This document shows, piece after piece, positions 18,701 to 26,777 of a stretch of 50,682 nt of DNA. The translations under genes and the position numbers were made by a program. Where the stretch lies: contig JAAYZX010000015.1 of the NCBI GenBank assembly GCA_012514635.1, positions 1 to 50,682 on the forward strand, written 5' to 3'. Source of the stretch: Actinomycetota bacterium. Its GTDB lineage: Bacteria; Actinomycetota; Thermoleophilia; RBG-16-64-13. The notes beneath the pieces are model-generated. The model ran no database searches. It was given only the letters and a program-made list of their open reading frames with translations, and was not told where the DNA came from. The first letter of the stretch is position 1; every line of letters begins with the position of its first letter.

Positions 18701-19711
18701 AGGCTGCTCTCGGAACCGCTTTACCAGCTGTACTCAGCCTGGGAGGAAACCGCATACCGTCTGGATCGTCTCCAAGCGAATCCCACATGTGCAGAGCAGG
18801 AGTGGCAGTCTCACCATCTGCCTCCCGTCACTGCTCCCTACCGGCTCAGCTTCGACCCGGACGCAGAACCCACGGACTCCAAGGATATCTCCAAAAAGTC
18901 GAGCTCTCGGCGCACCGGTCCCGCCGCCCGACCACGTGTCGCCATCCTGCGCGAGCAGGGCAGCAACGGCGACCGCGAGATGGCCGCCGCCTTCCTGGCA
19001 GCCGGCTTCGAGCCCTGGGACATCACCACTATCGACCTCCTCAACCGCACAGTCCACCTGCAAGATTTCCAGGTGGCGGCGTTCGTGGGCGGGTTCTCAT
19101 TCGGCAGTGTGCTTGGCTCCGCCAAAGGTTGGGCATCGGTTATCCGAAGCCACGAGCATCTCTCCGAGGAGCTCTCTCGCTTCTTCGCGCGCCCCGATAG
19201 TCTCTCCCTAGGTGTCTGCAACGGTTGCCAGCTCATGGCTCTTCTGGGCATACCCGGTTTCGATCTGCCGGATACGCAACGGCCGCGCTTTGTACGCAAC
19301 ACCTCCGAACGCTTCGAGTCTCGATTCAGCACGGTGAGCATCGAACCGAGCCCGGCGGTCATGCTGCAGGGCATGGAGGGTTCCATTCTTGGAGTCTGGG
19401 TGGCCCACGGAGAAGGTAGGCTGCACATCCCCGACCCGACGACGCTGGACTGGATTGTAGAGAAGCATTTGGCACCCGTCCGCTTCGTGGACCCAACCGG
19501 TAAGCCCACCACGGATTACCCCTTCAATCCCAACGGTAGCCCGCTGGGAATCGCCGCCCTCTGCTCACCCGACGGGCGCCACCTGGCGATCATGCCCCAC
19601 GCGGAGCGCGCTTTCCAGCTCCGCCAGTGGCCCTGGGTCCCGCCGGAGTGGCGCTGCCGTACCAGCCCTTGGCTCCGTCTGTTCCGCAATGCATTCGAAG
19701 CGGTGAAGTGA
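15746..19711 (+). CDS. purL: single-chain phosphoribosylformylglycinamidine synthase
   Basis: This 1,321-residue enzyme makes FGAM from FGAR, ATP and glutamine, the fourth step of purine synthesis. Long PurL is one chain here: an N-terminal linker region, tandem AIRS-like ATP-binding halves (TAETHNFPSGVSPYPGGATGG, GVDGGKDSLSMA, CHDVSDGG), and a C-terminal PurQ-type glutaminase with GVCNGCQLMALLG as the nucleophile Cys and HGEG near the end. The Ser/Lys-rich stretch before PRVAILREQGSNGDREM is the joining linker. It stands alone, with no other pur genes adjacent. Divergent from the DUF1846 gene; I could not identify an operator or a purine riboswitch in the 230-base gap. Confidence 0.95.
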   Translation: MNMVRFFRMPGAPPTRVGAILSATERVLGRPIDKIGTEYCYYAETVDRDAVPQNGSRNGGAFSGRDLTILRYVLSETFEPEQFGNTSFLAQRFPTVLEYGPRLNFETAWSSAAVQICRRSGVDSVQRLERSVRLGLPAMLTEEQAEALIDALCDRMTEMRYRQPLTSFETGLVPQPVEVVPLATMGIEALQRFNHEYGCSWDQSDLALIASIYGRLDRDPTDVELFQIAQANSEHSRHWVFRGELWIDGVRVPEKSLMDIVRQTLKTSAPNSVIAFRDDSSAIRGRTVRLPAASQPLSPSPLVEQSMLLHPTLTAETHNFPSGVSPYPGGATGGGGRIRDNQAVGRGGLVYASGAAYCTGNLHIPDYPLPWEEDGWTHPPDLASPLEILIEASDGASDYGNRFGEPLIYGFTRTFGLRLAEGYRSWYKPVMYSVGTGQIRDEHTVKGDPEVGMLVVQVGGPAYRIGMGGGAASSMEQSGDAQELDFNAVQRGDPEMEQRLNRLMRACIELDADNPIISAHDLGAGGDCNALPEIVDPAGAVIDLRAIPVGDKTLSVLEIWGNESQERNALLIRPAGLPVLEAIAARENVPLAVVGRVTGDGQLVLVDQHDGSRPVDLPLNDILGQLPPKRFDFQRRLRQTEPLSLPPHSDFRRLLDLVLRIPTICSKRFLTNKVDVDATGLVIQRQLVGPRHLPLSDYAVIAQTYLDASGTALSLGEQPIKGLLSPGAGARMAVAEALLNMAGVVVTDLSEIKCSANWMLAAKQPGEGAWLYDAACALRSILTELGIGVDGGKDSLSMASQGIAPDGHSELVIAPPQLVIAPYALAEDVACRVTPDLKTNGNRLLLLPVSHRQRLGGSALAQVLGVLGDEAPDIEDAAALEAVFRAVQELISSGAVVSCHDVSDGGLIVALLEMAFAGDRGWKVAVTGDDPYHALFAEEAGVVIEVAAAAQLQPILDRHGVSAVELGHVTDAGTKGLVELNLNGTRLLSEPLYQLYSAWEETAYRLDRLQANPTCAEQEWQSHHLPPVTAPYRLSFDPDAEPTDSKDISKKSSSRRTGPAARPRVAILREQGSNGDREMAAAFLAAGFEPWDITTIDLLNRTVHLQDFQVAAFVGGFSFGSVLGSAKGWASVIRSHEHLSEELSRFFARPDSLSLGVCNGCQLMALLGIPGFDLPDTQRPRFVRNTSERFESRFSTVSIEPSPAVMLQGMEGSILGVWVAHGEGRLHIPDPTTLDWIVEKHLAPVRFVDPTGKPTTDYPFNPNGSPLGIAALCSPDGRHLAIMPHAERAFQLRQWPWVPPEWRCRTSPWLRLFRNAFEAVK

Positions 19712-19919
19712 CGCTGCCGGTAAACGGCTTCCCAGCGCAAGATCCCAATCCCACGGTGCCCATGCCCATCGCCGGCCTCTTCGACGCCTGCTCATCTGGA
19801 CCGGCTGCTGGATGCGCTGCGACATCACGGTCGCAGGTTACCGGCCGATCGCAGCCGACTGTAGATCAGGTCGCCACGATCCGGCCACAGGCGGTGGGCA
19901 TTGGTACCACCCTCGGCTA

Positions 19920-20237
19920 TCACCCTCCTCCGGACAAGGTGGCCTCCATGACCAGCAACTCGTCGCCGTCGTTGAGGGCCTTGTCCAGAACTTCAGCACG
20001 GGCCGTTTGAATACGACCATTGATGCACAGCCACTTGTCTACCCTAACCGAGTCATTCCGTGTCATGATCTCATAGAGCGTGTCGCCGTCGTTGCCGGTC
20101 AGTTCGCCCCCAGCCGGAATTCCCGGCATACGCTGCAATGCCTCACGAACGGTTACATCGCCCTCCGCTTCAAGAATCTTCTCGGGCCAGCCCAGCCTCC
20201 TGCTTAGTACACCCCAGCTCTGGACACGAACCTTCAC
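19920..20237 (-). CDS. moaD: MoaD/ThiS-like sulfur-carrier protein
   Basis: The predicted 105-residue protein is a ubiquitin-like sulfur carrier: strands around VKVRVQSWGVLSRRL, a TVREALQRM helix, NDGDELLVMEATL, and a C-terminal LSGGG whose last glycines would be activated as thiocarboxylate. MoaD donates sulfur to the molybdopterin precursor. The start at GTG 20237 overlaps the mob gene's TGA as GTGA, giving translational coupling. It therefore ends the minus-strand molybdenum locus, downstream of the molybdoenzyme, FmdE and MobA-MobB genes. A ThiS role cannot be excluded by sequence alone, but the neighbours favour MoaD. Confidence 0.75.
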   Translation of the reverse strand: MKVRVQSWGVLSRRLGWPEKILEAEGDVTVREALQRMPGIPAGGELTGNDGDTLYEIMTRNDSVRVDKWLCINGRIQTARAEVLDKALNDGDELLVMEATLSGGG

Positions 20238-21526
20238 GAACGCACCCCCGCTGACAACCCCGAGAACTGTCCATCGTCCGGTCTGGGAGGGTTCATAAGC
20301 ATCGCTTCCAATAGATCGCATATCCCTTCTGTGTCATTGATATCGATGCGGGGTACCCCATATGAAGGAAACGACATATCGCTGACGATACCCAGCAACT
20401 CGTTCTCCTGACAGATCAGCTGCTCACTCCGCTCGCGCCTAGCTACCTCAATCTTGGGAGCGTCCTGGCGCTTGAATCCTTCCGTGATGATGAGATCCAC
20501 GGGTTCATCCACTTTCCTTATCAGTTCCCAGAGATCCTGTTCACGATGGGTGAGTATGATCCACATCTGTTTGTCCGGCGAAGAGATACCGGTGACAGTG
20601 GCACCTGCCTCGCGAAGGCGATACGTGTCCGTGCCACGAACGTCGGCGTCGAACCCGTGCATGTCATGCTTGATGATCGCAACTCTGTAGCCCCGCGTCA
20701 CCATTTCCGCCACCACTCGCACCAGGACCGTTGTCTTTCCGGTCTTCTTCTTCCCCACGAAGGACACCACCGGAAGCGCAGCAGCCTCCATGAACGTCCG
20801 GATACGAGGCGCCAGATGCCGCAACCGCTCAGTGCGAAGCTCCGACACGTCGGTGCCCGACTCAGCCCCTTGTGTCTGCAGCTTCACCTGCACCGGCTCT
20901 TCTCCCTCGAGTGGCTCCTGCAGATCACGCACGACGGACAACAGCGTGTCCGGATCACCAAATGCACCCGAATCGATCTCCAGGTACTTAATGTTGAACT
21001 GGGCCAACACATCACCTGTAAGGCGGCCGGCCGCAGCGCTGTCTTTTATGTCGGCGCCGGCGGCCGCCCGCAGCGCGGGCAACGCCGACCGAGCGTATAC
21101 CGCGCAACCAAATTCCGGCAACCCCCAACGCGTAGGCGCCGTTATTTCATGCCCGCGCGACTGTACCGTCAGTTGATGTAGCAGCTCGTCGCTTACAGAT
21201 CCCATGGTGCAGGTCAGGCATATCACTCTCTCGGTAGGTGCGGCGAGCACGGCGGAATAGAGCTCCACAAGCTCCACATTTACTCCGGGCCTCTGCAACG
21301 CATAGCCTATAACTGGAACACCGAGGTGTTCCAGTCGTTGGGGCTGCTCCGTCACAACGTATACATGGGCAAACATAGCGGCATGCCTATTCAGCATCCG
21401 CTTCACAAGATCCACAAGAGTGTTCTTACCGGACAAGGTGACGGCTGCGTCCAACTGCTCTTCTTCCGAGCCATTCCTCACTAGAAGGGCAAGCGAAACA
21501 TCCTCAGTACGTGCCCTCATCCGCAC
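20234..21526 (-). CDS. MobA-like domain fused to MobB GTPase-like domain
   Basis: The C-terminal 175 residues are MobB-like: Walker A GKKKTGKTT (258-266), then RVAIIKHDMHGFD, GTDTYRLREAGA, and the DLIITEGFKRQDAPKIEV region, typical of the P-loop factor in guanine-dinucleotide cofactor formation. The N-terminal 200 residues fit a nucleotidyltransferase fold of the MobA class, but the usual glycine-rich LxGGxSxRMGxDK signature is not recognisable (LALLVRNGSEEEQLDA), so catalysis by this half is doubtful. The gene sits between FmdE and MoaD on one strand, 28 bases after the FmdE stop. It probably helps mature the molybdoenzyme at 23880-26429. Confidence 0.8.
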   Translation of the reverse strand: MRMRARTEDVSLALLVRNGSEEEQLDAAVTLSGKNTLVDLVKRMLNRHAAMFAHVYVVTEQPQRLEHLGVPVIGYALQRPGVNVELVELYSAVLAAPTERVICLTCTMGSVSDELLHQLTVQSRGHEITAPTRWGLPEFGCAVYARSALPALRAAAGADIKDSAAAGRLTGDVLAQFNIKYLEIDSGAFGDPDTLLSVVRDLQEPLEGEEPVQVKLQTQGAESGTDVSELRTERLRHLAPRIRTFMEAAALPVVSFVGKKKTGKTTVLVRVVAEMVTRGYRVAIIKHDMHGFDADVRGTDTYRLREAGATVTGISSPDKQMWIILTHREQDLWELIRKVDEPVDLIITEGFKRQDAPKIEVARRERSEQLICQENELLGIVSDMSFPSYGVPRIDINDTEGICDLLEAMLMNPPRPDDGQFSGLSAGVRS

Positions 21527-21553
21527 GGACCTTCCCGCGCCGGAAAGACCGTA

Positions 21554-22138
21554 TCATGCAACACCGGCCTCATCCGATTGTGCGGCCAGCACTTCATAGT
21601 ATGGGCCGTGGGCACAGGCCCGGCATAGCCTACGCCCCTCCACCCCAACATGCCGACTATCACGTACTTCCTCTCCACAGTCTTCGCACCATACCTTCTC
21701 TATGGGCCGACCCGGCCGATCGCAGTCCGGTACCTCCACGTGTACCCACTGCCAGTAGAAAAGCCGCTCGTCGGTAAAGCCACGCCAGACCTCTTCAGCG
21801 TCTTGATCCGGCCGACCGTGCGGCACATCCGGCCGCGCCCATACCCGGACCGCCCTTTCCGTGGCCAGGTCAACAAAGGTGGCTGCGAACTTACCGTAAT
21901 CCACCCACTTGAGCCTGCGTCGGCCAAGAGTGACCCCTGCCACTGCGCTTACCGCATCTGCGGCACAACGGTCCGTCTCAGTGTACACAACCAAATCTCG
22001 GTAGCTTCCGGGATCATCTATGCCCAAGAGACGGCAGCCCAGACGAGCCAGGCGCACACCCAAAACCATGCCGTGGCAGAGATGTCGTCCACCGTGGACT
22101 CGGCGAGCGGCTTCTACATCGTGCTGGAGACTGCGCAT
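21554..22138 (-). CDS. FmdE-family molybdenum-linked protein with a C-terminal zinc finger
   Basis: The N-terminal domain matches FmdE: HGGRHLCHGMVLGVRLARLG, then TETDRCAADAVSAVAGVTLGRRRLKWVDYGKFAATF, with the Cys-x-x-Asp and DYGK motifs of the family. A C-terminal CxxC pair (CEDCGEEV, CRACAHG) adds a small zinc-finger-like module. FmdE-type proteins accompany molybdenum enzymes and are thought to help cofactor or metal handling; they are not enzymes with a known reaction. The start ATG 22138 is behind GGTGGAAGGAG at 4 bases, preferred over ATGs at 22171 and 22213. Downstream on the same strand are the MobA-MobB and MoaD genes, so this is part of the molybdenum locus. Confidence 0.82.
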   Translation of the reverse strand: MRSLQHDVEAARRVHGGRHLCHGMVLGVRLARLGCRLLGIDDPGSYRDLVVYTETDRCAADAVSAVAGVTLGRRRLKWVDYGKFAATFVDLATERAVRVWARPDVPHGRPDQDAEEVWRGFTDERLFYWQWVHVEVPDCDRPGRPIEKVWCEDCGEEVRDSRHVGVEGRRLCRACAHGPYYEVLAAQSDEAGVA

Positions 22139-22217
22139 GTTTCTCCTTCCACCTACGATCTGAGCCGTCATAAGATCTGTTTCTCGACACGGCGGATCAT
22201 CAGTATATGGCATGGAG

Positions 22218-22258
22218 GGGCACGAAGACGTCGTTATATGACCGTCGTCTTCGCGCCC
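22218..22258 (-). terminator. hairpin between NrfD and FmdE genes
   Basis: Arms 22218-22230 and 22246-22258 form a 13-bp stem with one mismatch around a 15-base loop, just after the NrfD stop at 22268. It probably separates the structural genes from the maturation genes or attenuates between them. No U-run follows, so efficiency is unclear. Confidence 0.5.
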
Positions 22259-22267
22259 ATAACATGG

Positions 22268-23245
22268 TCAGATGTTCACCAGCAGGGACCGTCCTGGTTC
22301 TACAGTCGGCGTGTATACGGCGGCTTTCAGAAGGCTACTGAAGAAGAGGTATCCTCCGATGACAATCAACACCGCCGATATCACCGAGGCCACAGCTTCT
22401 CCTCCACTGGTCCCGTAGGCCGCTGCAGTCAGAATGAGCGGTATAACGAGGCCAAAGATGAGAGCTCCGCCGATATACGGGGCGGCCAAACGGCCCCGTA
22501 TAAGCATACGCAACGAGATACGGCCGGCTTCTGTGGAGGTGCCGAGAAACGCCAACTGAGCCAGCACCAGGAAGATCATAACCGGAATTCCGATGAGCAT
22601 GAGCACGCGCACCAGTTCGGTATCGTAGGCGATCCCGAAAATCACGAAGATACCCGTGGCCAACGCGCAGCCCACCACCACCGAGTACACCAAGAAAATA
22701 ACCGGCATCAGAGGACTATGCCAGAGTGAGATACGGCGTCCCTGGGCCATGACAAAACCCACGTAAACCATCACGGCAAGGGACGCAAGCAAAGCCAATA
22801 TTCCCAGAATCCATCCAAGCACATCCTTGTCACCGGGGATCCAACCGAGACGAACCATTACGTCCAACGCGCCGAATATCCCGAAGAGCAGGATGAACAA
22901 TGAACCCCGACTGATCCACGACGAGCCTACCTGGCTCAACGCGCGCAACGCCCTACCCGGACGGCTGGATCCAAGGACGTGCGAGCCGTTCTTAATCACT
23001 ATAACCAGCACGAACCCCACAATAAGTCCCGTGACTGTTGTCCGCGGGGCACCACCTGGAGCCCGCCAATCCAGAAGCGCCGAAATGGCATAGAGTCCTG
23101 CACCCAGGCAGCCGAAGTAGAAGGCCATCAGCTCCCAGAATCTCCAGTCTCGCTGCCCTCGAAAACTTGCCTCGAAGGTCTCGGGGATAGGACCGGCACC
23201 GACGGAGAGTTGGTCGATTCTTTGATCCGTTACATTTGGCATCAT
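22268..23245 (-). CDS. NrfD/PsrC-family membrane anchor
   Basis: The 325 residues include about eight to ten hydrophobic helices, as in the NrfD/PsrC quinone-reacting membrane subunits. Charged segments and the order of genes (catalytic, Fe-S, membrane) match polysulfide/DMSO/tetrathionate-type complexes. This subunit would exchange electrons with the quinone pool in the cytoplasmic membrane. A GGAGG site precedes the ATG at 23245; a second ATG follows it directly. It lies 19 bases after the Fe-S gene, in one operon. A hairpin follows the stop. Confidence 0.85.
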   Translation of the reverse strand: MMPNVTDQRIDQLSVGAGPIPETFEASFRGQRDWRFWELMAFYFGCLGAGLYAISALLDWRAPGGAPRTTVTGLIVGFVLVIVIKNGSHVLGSSRPGRALRALSQVGSSWISRGSLFILLFGIFGALDVMVRLGWIPGDKDVLGWILGILALLASLAVMVYVGFVMAQGRRISLWHSPLMPVIFLVYSVVVGCALATGIFVIFGIAYDTELVRVLMLIGIPVMIFLVLAQLAFLGTSTEAGRISLRMLIRGRLAAPYIGGALIFGLVIPLILTAAAYGTSGGEAVASVISAVLIVIGGYLFFSSLLKAAVYTPTVEPGRSLLVNI

Positions 23246-23264
23246 TTTGTTCCTCCCCTCCCCG

Positions 23265-23867
23265 TCACGTGAGATAGTAGACATTAGGCCTGGTGCCCAA
23301 CTCCGGGTTGAGCGTCTGGCCTCCGCGGCTGCGAATAAGTTTTGACACTTCACTGTCCGGATCTTCCAAATCTCCGAACTTGAGCGCCTCAGATGGACAG
23401 GTCTTCACACACGCCGGGTCAAGACCCTCCTCGAGACGATCGATGCAAAAGTCGCACTTGACGGCCGTACCCGACTCGAACTTCTCGTACCAGTATTTCT
23501 CCGGAGGCAGATAACCCTTCTCACCATACGGCACGATCTCATCGATGAACGCAATGGCATCGTACGGACAAACGATGCGGCAAACGCGGGCGCCGTAGCA
23601 CTTGGAGGAATCCACATCCACGATACCGTCCGGCCGCTTGGAGAATACTCCGGCGGGACACGCCGCCACACAGGGTGGATCGTCGCAGTGCATGCAGTTC
23701 ATGGGAACGTACGTCCGGTGCACATTGGGGAAGGTGCCGAACTCCTTCTCCACCACCCGCCGGTAGAAGATACCGGGAGGTGTACCGTTCTTAGTTTTGC
23801 AGGCCATGGTGCAGGACTGGCAGCCCATACACCGCCTGAGGTCAATGGTCATACCCCACTTGGTCAC
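23265..23867 (-). CDS. four-cluster ferredoxin subunit (PsrB/DmsB type) with an atypical third motif
   Basis: The 200 residues contain four cysteine motifs: CMGCQSCTMACK, CMHCDDPPCVAACP, CYGARVCRIVCP and CDFCIDRLEEGLDPACVKTCP. They would carry electrons between the NrfD anchor and the molybdenum catalytic subunit. The third motif has Ala at residue 93 where the second Cys of the usual CxxCxxCxxxCP is expected, leaving C90, C96 and C100. That could support a [3Fe-4S] or atypical cluster, or none. A GTG start follows AAAGGAGGG, placed directly after the catalytic subunit's stop (13-base gap). No signal peptide is visible. Confidence 0.9.
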   Translation of the reverse strand: MTKWGMTIDLRRCMGCQSCTMACKTKNGTPPGIFYRRVVEKEFGTFPNVHRTYVPMNCMHCDDPPCVAACPAGVFSKRPDGIVDVDSSKCYGARVCRIVCPYDAIAFIDEIVPYGEKGYLPPEKYWYEKFESGTAVKCDFCIDRLEEGLDPACVKTCPSEALKFGDLEDPDSEVSKLIRSRGGQTLNPELGTRPNVYYLT

Positions 23868-23879
23868 GGCTACCCTCCT

Positions 23880-26429
23880 TTAGGCCTTGTAGATCTTGAC
23901 CCGGACACACCCGTCCAGGGAACTGTTCATCTTGTCCATGAGATCGAGCCGCTGCCCAACCAAAGTGTTCCAGTTGGGCGAGACCTTCCGACCCGTCTTG
24001 GCGCCGCGGGTCAGGCGCCCACCAAAGCCCGATGTGCCCACACATTCCGGGTGGATACCCTCGGTGAGATGAGCGGTCCCCTTGACCCGGTACCCGAATT
24101 CCGATTCGATCCAGATCTCGTCGCCGTCCTTGATGCCGTACTTGGCGGCGGTAGAAGCGTGAATGGGCGTTCGGTATATCCAAGGATAGGTGTGACCTAT
24201 CTCCAGCTCCAGGGGGTTGGTGTAGCTATGGGAGAAGGTGTGGCAGGCCACCTTGTAGTTGATGGCAAAGAGATCGAAGCCGTTCTTGGGCTCAAACGCC
24301 GGACACGGAGTCCAGGTGAGAAGCGGCGTATAGTCGTCGGTATCCCACACATCTTCGATACCCAGCTCTTTAACCACCTTCTCCACTTCAGGTTTCACAC
24401 GTTTCCAGTATTCGAAATACACATGGCATCGCCCGGGAACGAAAGGTCCGGGGAACGCTTCTTCGATATCTTTGGGCTCGGTGAAAACCTGGGTCTCGTT
24501 CTTCTCGTACCAGTCCACGCTGACACCATAGCGATTCTGCAGCACGGCGTCGCTCATCTCCACATAGCTGTACCGTTTATCGAGCTCCAGCTCCTGCGGG
24601 CTGCCGTTCAACTCATTGAGGATGTTGTACAACTGGTTGACATCCGGCAAGAAACCGGCTCGGTCGGCCAACTCGATCATGGTGTCACACCAGTGCTGCA
24701 CGCCCGGAGGCGGGTCGATCATGGGCCTGCGGAAGAACCAGTACCACTCGTGATCGCCTACCGCCTCAAACTTGAAGGGCGGATTGGCGATGGGATCATA
24801 CCGTTCGGTCCAGTGCGAGTTGGGCAGCACCACGTCCGCCAGCTCCGCCGACTCGTTCATCTCGGTGGCGAAGTACAGGAAGAACTTGACGTTCTTTATC
24901 GCCTCCGTCATTTCGTGCGGGCTGATGTAGACGGCCGGATTGCTGTGTGTAGAGATGAAAACATCTATGTCGTAATCTAAGCCGAACTTCTTGCGTTCCT
25001 CGGGTGGCAGAGACAGCATCATTGGATAGAAGTTGTCTGAGAAGGTTGCCACCGGGCAAAGATCCAGGAGCGTGTACCATGCCGGTTTCTTCGGCTCTCG
25101 GGCGGGATACGTGTCCAGAGACCCAAAGTGGAAATAGGTGGAGTTGCACGAAAGCGCAAAACCATCCTCGTCCTCGGTGACACCCCAGCGTTTCTTGTAG
25201 TAAGGAGCGAAGCCCAGCGTGCCGCCCGGTACGTTCAGGTTGCCGATAATGGCGTTGATGCCCTCGAGGCAGAAAACGGCGTGCATGGAGTGGCGGTGCG
25301 CCGTGGGCCCGCGTCCGGAGAGGCATACCGCCGGGCGATGTGGCAGTTCCACACCCTTGATCTTGATGGTGCTTCCCACCTGCGCCGCTTCGCCAAACTC
25401 CCGGCATACCCGGCGGATGGTATCCACCGGCACTGTGGTGATAGGTGAGATCACCTCGGGGCTGTACTGCTTCAGATGCTCAGCCAGTAACGAGAAGGCG
25501 GGCCGGGCTTTGACCCCGTTGACCTCGTACTCGCCGAACAGAGCCGTGTCTTCCGTGGCCACTTCGTTGAAGGGCCGGGCTTTGCCCGCCGCAGTATCCC
25601 AGATGAGGGGTTTGTTGGTCTCCGGATCGCGCACGTAGAGTTCATCCGCCCCCACCAGATACGGAGCGTTGGTCTTGGATTTCATGAAATCTGCGTCGTA
25701 GAGCTCAAACTCGTTGATGAGCAAATTCCAGAAGCAGAGCCCCAGAGCCAGGTCTGTGCCGGGGCGGATGGGAACCCACTCGTCCGCCAGAGCGGCGGCC
25801 GGCGTCATCATAGGATCGATGACCACCACCTTGGCGCCGCGGGCGCGGGCGTCGGCCATCTCCTTGGCGCTGTGAACGGGCAGTGCGTCCACAATGTGTC
25901 CCGCCTGCGCTCCCCACAGCAGTATGTAATTGGTGTGCTCGTAGTCGGCTTCCCGGAAAAAGCTCAGATGATACTGGTAGGCGGTGTTGTGATACCAACC
26001 GCACCACGTAGCCGCCCCGAAATAAAGCTGTCCCCCAAAACCGATGCTCCAGGGCGTCGCCAAGTGGTAAGTGGGGTAGTCGAAGAAGTTAAGCATCAAT
26101 CCCAGCGGATTCTTTTCTCGACACTCTTTCAGCTTGGGCACGATGATATCGTAGGCTTCCTCCCAGGATATCTCCTCCCATTTGGGATCGATGCCGATGC
26201 CCCTCTCCGGATTGGTCCGCTTGAGCGGCTTGAGCACGCGGTTGGGGTTGTAGGGTACAAAAGGAGCGGACAGACCCTTAACGCACTGCCGCCCGAATGT
26301 AGGTGTACATTCTGGATCACCCTCCACCTTGACGAGAACCCCGTCTTTCACGTGGCCTACGATCCCTGTGTCCGCGCACTGACACATGTAACAAACAGAC
26401 TTGACTGTCTTCACATCCTTGTCACTCAA
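23880..26429 (-). CDS. molybdopterin oxidoreductase catalytic subunit (DMSO reductase family)
   Basis: The 849-residue chain has the family layout: N-terminal Fe-S motif, molybdopterin-binding domains with GAQAGHIVDALP, VVIDPMMTPAAALADEWVPIRPGTD, GNLNVPGGTLG, and a C-terminal molydopterin-dinucleotide-binding domain ending around GFGGRLTRGAKTGRKVSPNWN. The Fe-S motif is C13-x2-C16-x1-C18, with C49 as the later ligand, and Asp20 where a Cys usually sits; a normal [4Fe-4S] is uncertain. GAATWCGWYHN is the likely Mo-ligand region. No twin-arginine signal is visible, so a cytoplasmic-side site is possible. The start is TTG after AGGAGG. It is followed by Fe-S and NrfD genes; the substrate is unknown. 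Confidence 0.9.
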   Translation of the reverse strand: MSDKDVKTVKSVCYMCQCADTGIVGHVKDGVLVKVEGDPECTPTFGRQCVKGLSAPFVPYNPNRVLKPLKRTNPERGIGIDPKWEEISWEEAYDIIVPKLKECREKNPLGLMLNFFDYPTYHLATPWSIGFGGQLYFGAATWCGWYHNTAYQYHLSFFREADYEHTNYILLWGAQAGHIVDALPVHSAKEMADARARGAKVVVIDPMMTPAAALADEWVPIRPGTDLALGLCFWNLLINEFELYDADFMKSKTNAPYLVGADELYVRDPETNKPLIWDTAAGKARPFNEVATEDTALFGEYEVNGVKARPAFSLLAEHLKQYSPEVISPITTVPVDTIRRVCREFGEAAQVGSTIKIKGVELPHRPAVCLSGRGPTAHRHSMHAVFCLEGINAIIGNLNVPGGTLGFAPYYKKRWGVTEDEDGFALSCNSTYFHFGSLDTYPAREPKKPAWYTLLDLCPVATFSDNFYPMMLSLPPEERKKFGLDYDIDVFISTHSNPAVYISPHEMTEAIKNVKFFLYFATEMNESAELADVVLPNSHWTERYDPIANPPFKFEAVGDHEWYWFFRRPMIDPPPGVQHWCDTMIELADRAGFLPDVNQLYNILNELNGSPQELELDKRYSYVEMSDAVLQNRYGVSVDWYEKNETQVFTEPKDIEEAFPGPFVPGRCHVYFEYWKRVKPEVEKVVKELGIEDVWDTDDYTPLLTWTPCPAFEPKNGFDLFAINYKVACHTFSHSYTNPLELEIGHTYPWIYRTPIHASTAAKYGIKDGDEIWIESEFGYRVKGTAHLTEGIHPECVGTSGFGGRLTRGAKTGRKVSPNWNTLVGQRLDLMDKMNSSLDGCVRVKIYKA

Positions 26430-26522
26430 AACCGGCCTCCTGCTCCACGCTCTTCATCGACGGAACCACCAACGACACATCTTGTTCTGATCGTTATTCA
26501 GGCCAAAACCAACACCGGTTCC

Positions 26523-26550
26523 GTCATACCGGTATCCAAGCAATTGTCAA
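26523..26550 (-). promoter_or_regulatory. candidate promoter of the molybdoenzyme operon
   Basis: On the minus strand, a perfect -35 hexamer TTGACA (26545-26550) is followed after 16 bases by TATGAC (26523-26528). It lies about 95 bases upstream of the catalytic subunit's start. Two ACCGGT sites overlap or flank the -10 region and might bind a regulator. No transcript mapping supports it. Confidence 0.55.
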
Positions 26551-26610
26551 CACAACCCCTATTCTCACCCCCCTTGGCGTATTCACGGCGAATCCTCCAC
26601 CACAAGAAGA

Positions 26611-26651
26611 CAAAAACAGGTACCGTGCGGTTTCCCAGACGCACGGTACCT
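26611..26651 (-). terminator. rho-independent terminator after the lipoprotein gene
   Basis: On the minus strand a 12-bp perfect stem (26640-26651 with 26618-26629) and a 10-base loop are followed by a T-rich stretch (GTTTTTG, 26611-26617). It lies about 127 bases downstream of the lipoprotein stop at 26778, and upstream of the molybdoenzyme promoter, so it isolates the two units. Confidence 0.75.
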
Positions 26652-26777
26652 CTCGGCAATATGCTTGGCCCCCCTGGCATAGAATATGATTTTACCCGGC
26701 ACCCAGAACAGGCAAACACGGTTGACTCCGTCTTGCCGCCGGTGGACGCGAAGTGCCCCCTGCTGAGTCGTGCGGCT

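Larger units (their letters stand above)
26430..26777. other. 348-bp intergenic region: promoter and terminator
   Basis: This gap lies between the catalytic subunit's start and the stop of the upstream lipoprotein gene, both on the minus strand. It holds a likely minus-strand promoter (26523-26550) and a terminator hairpin (26611-26651). Both are listed separately. No gene is evident. Confidence 0.6.

Noticed and set aside
21650-22729. Plus-strand 359-aa ORF over FmdE and NrfD genes
   Set aside because: Antisense to two genes with clear motifs, with changing composition and no domain.
23688-24980. Plus-strand 430-aa ORF over the molybdoenzyme subunits
   Set aside because: It lies opposite to two clear genes with family motifs; His/Val/Leu-rich composition is the usual shadow of GC-rich coding DNA.
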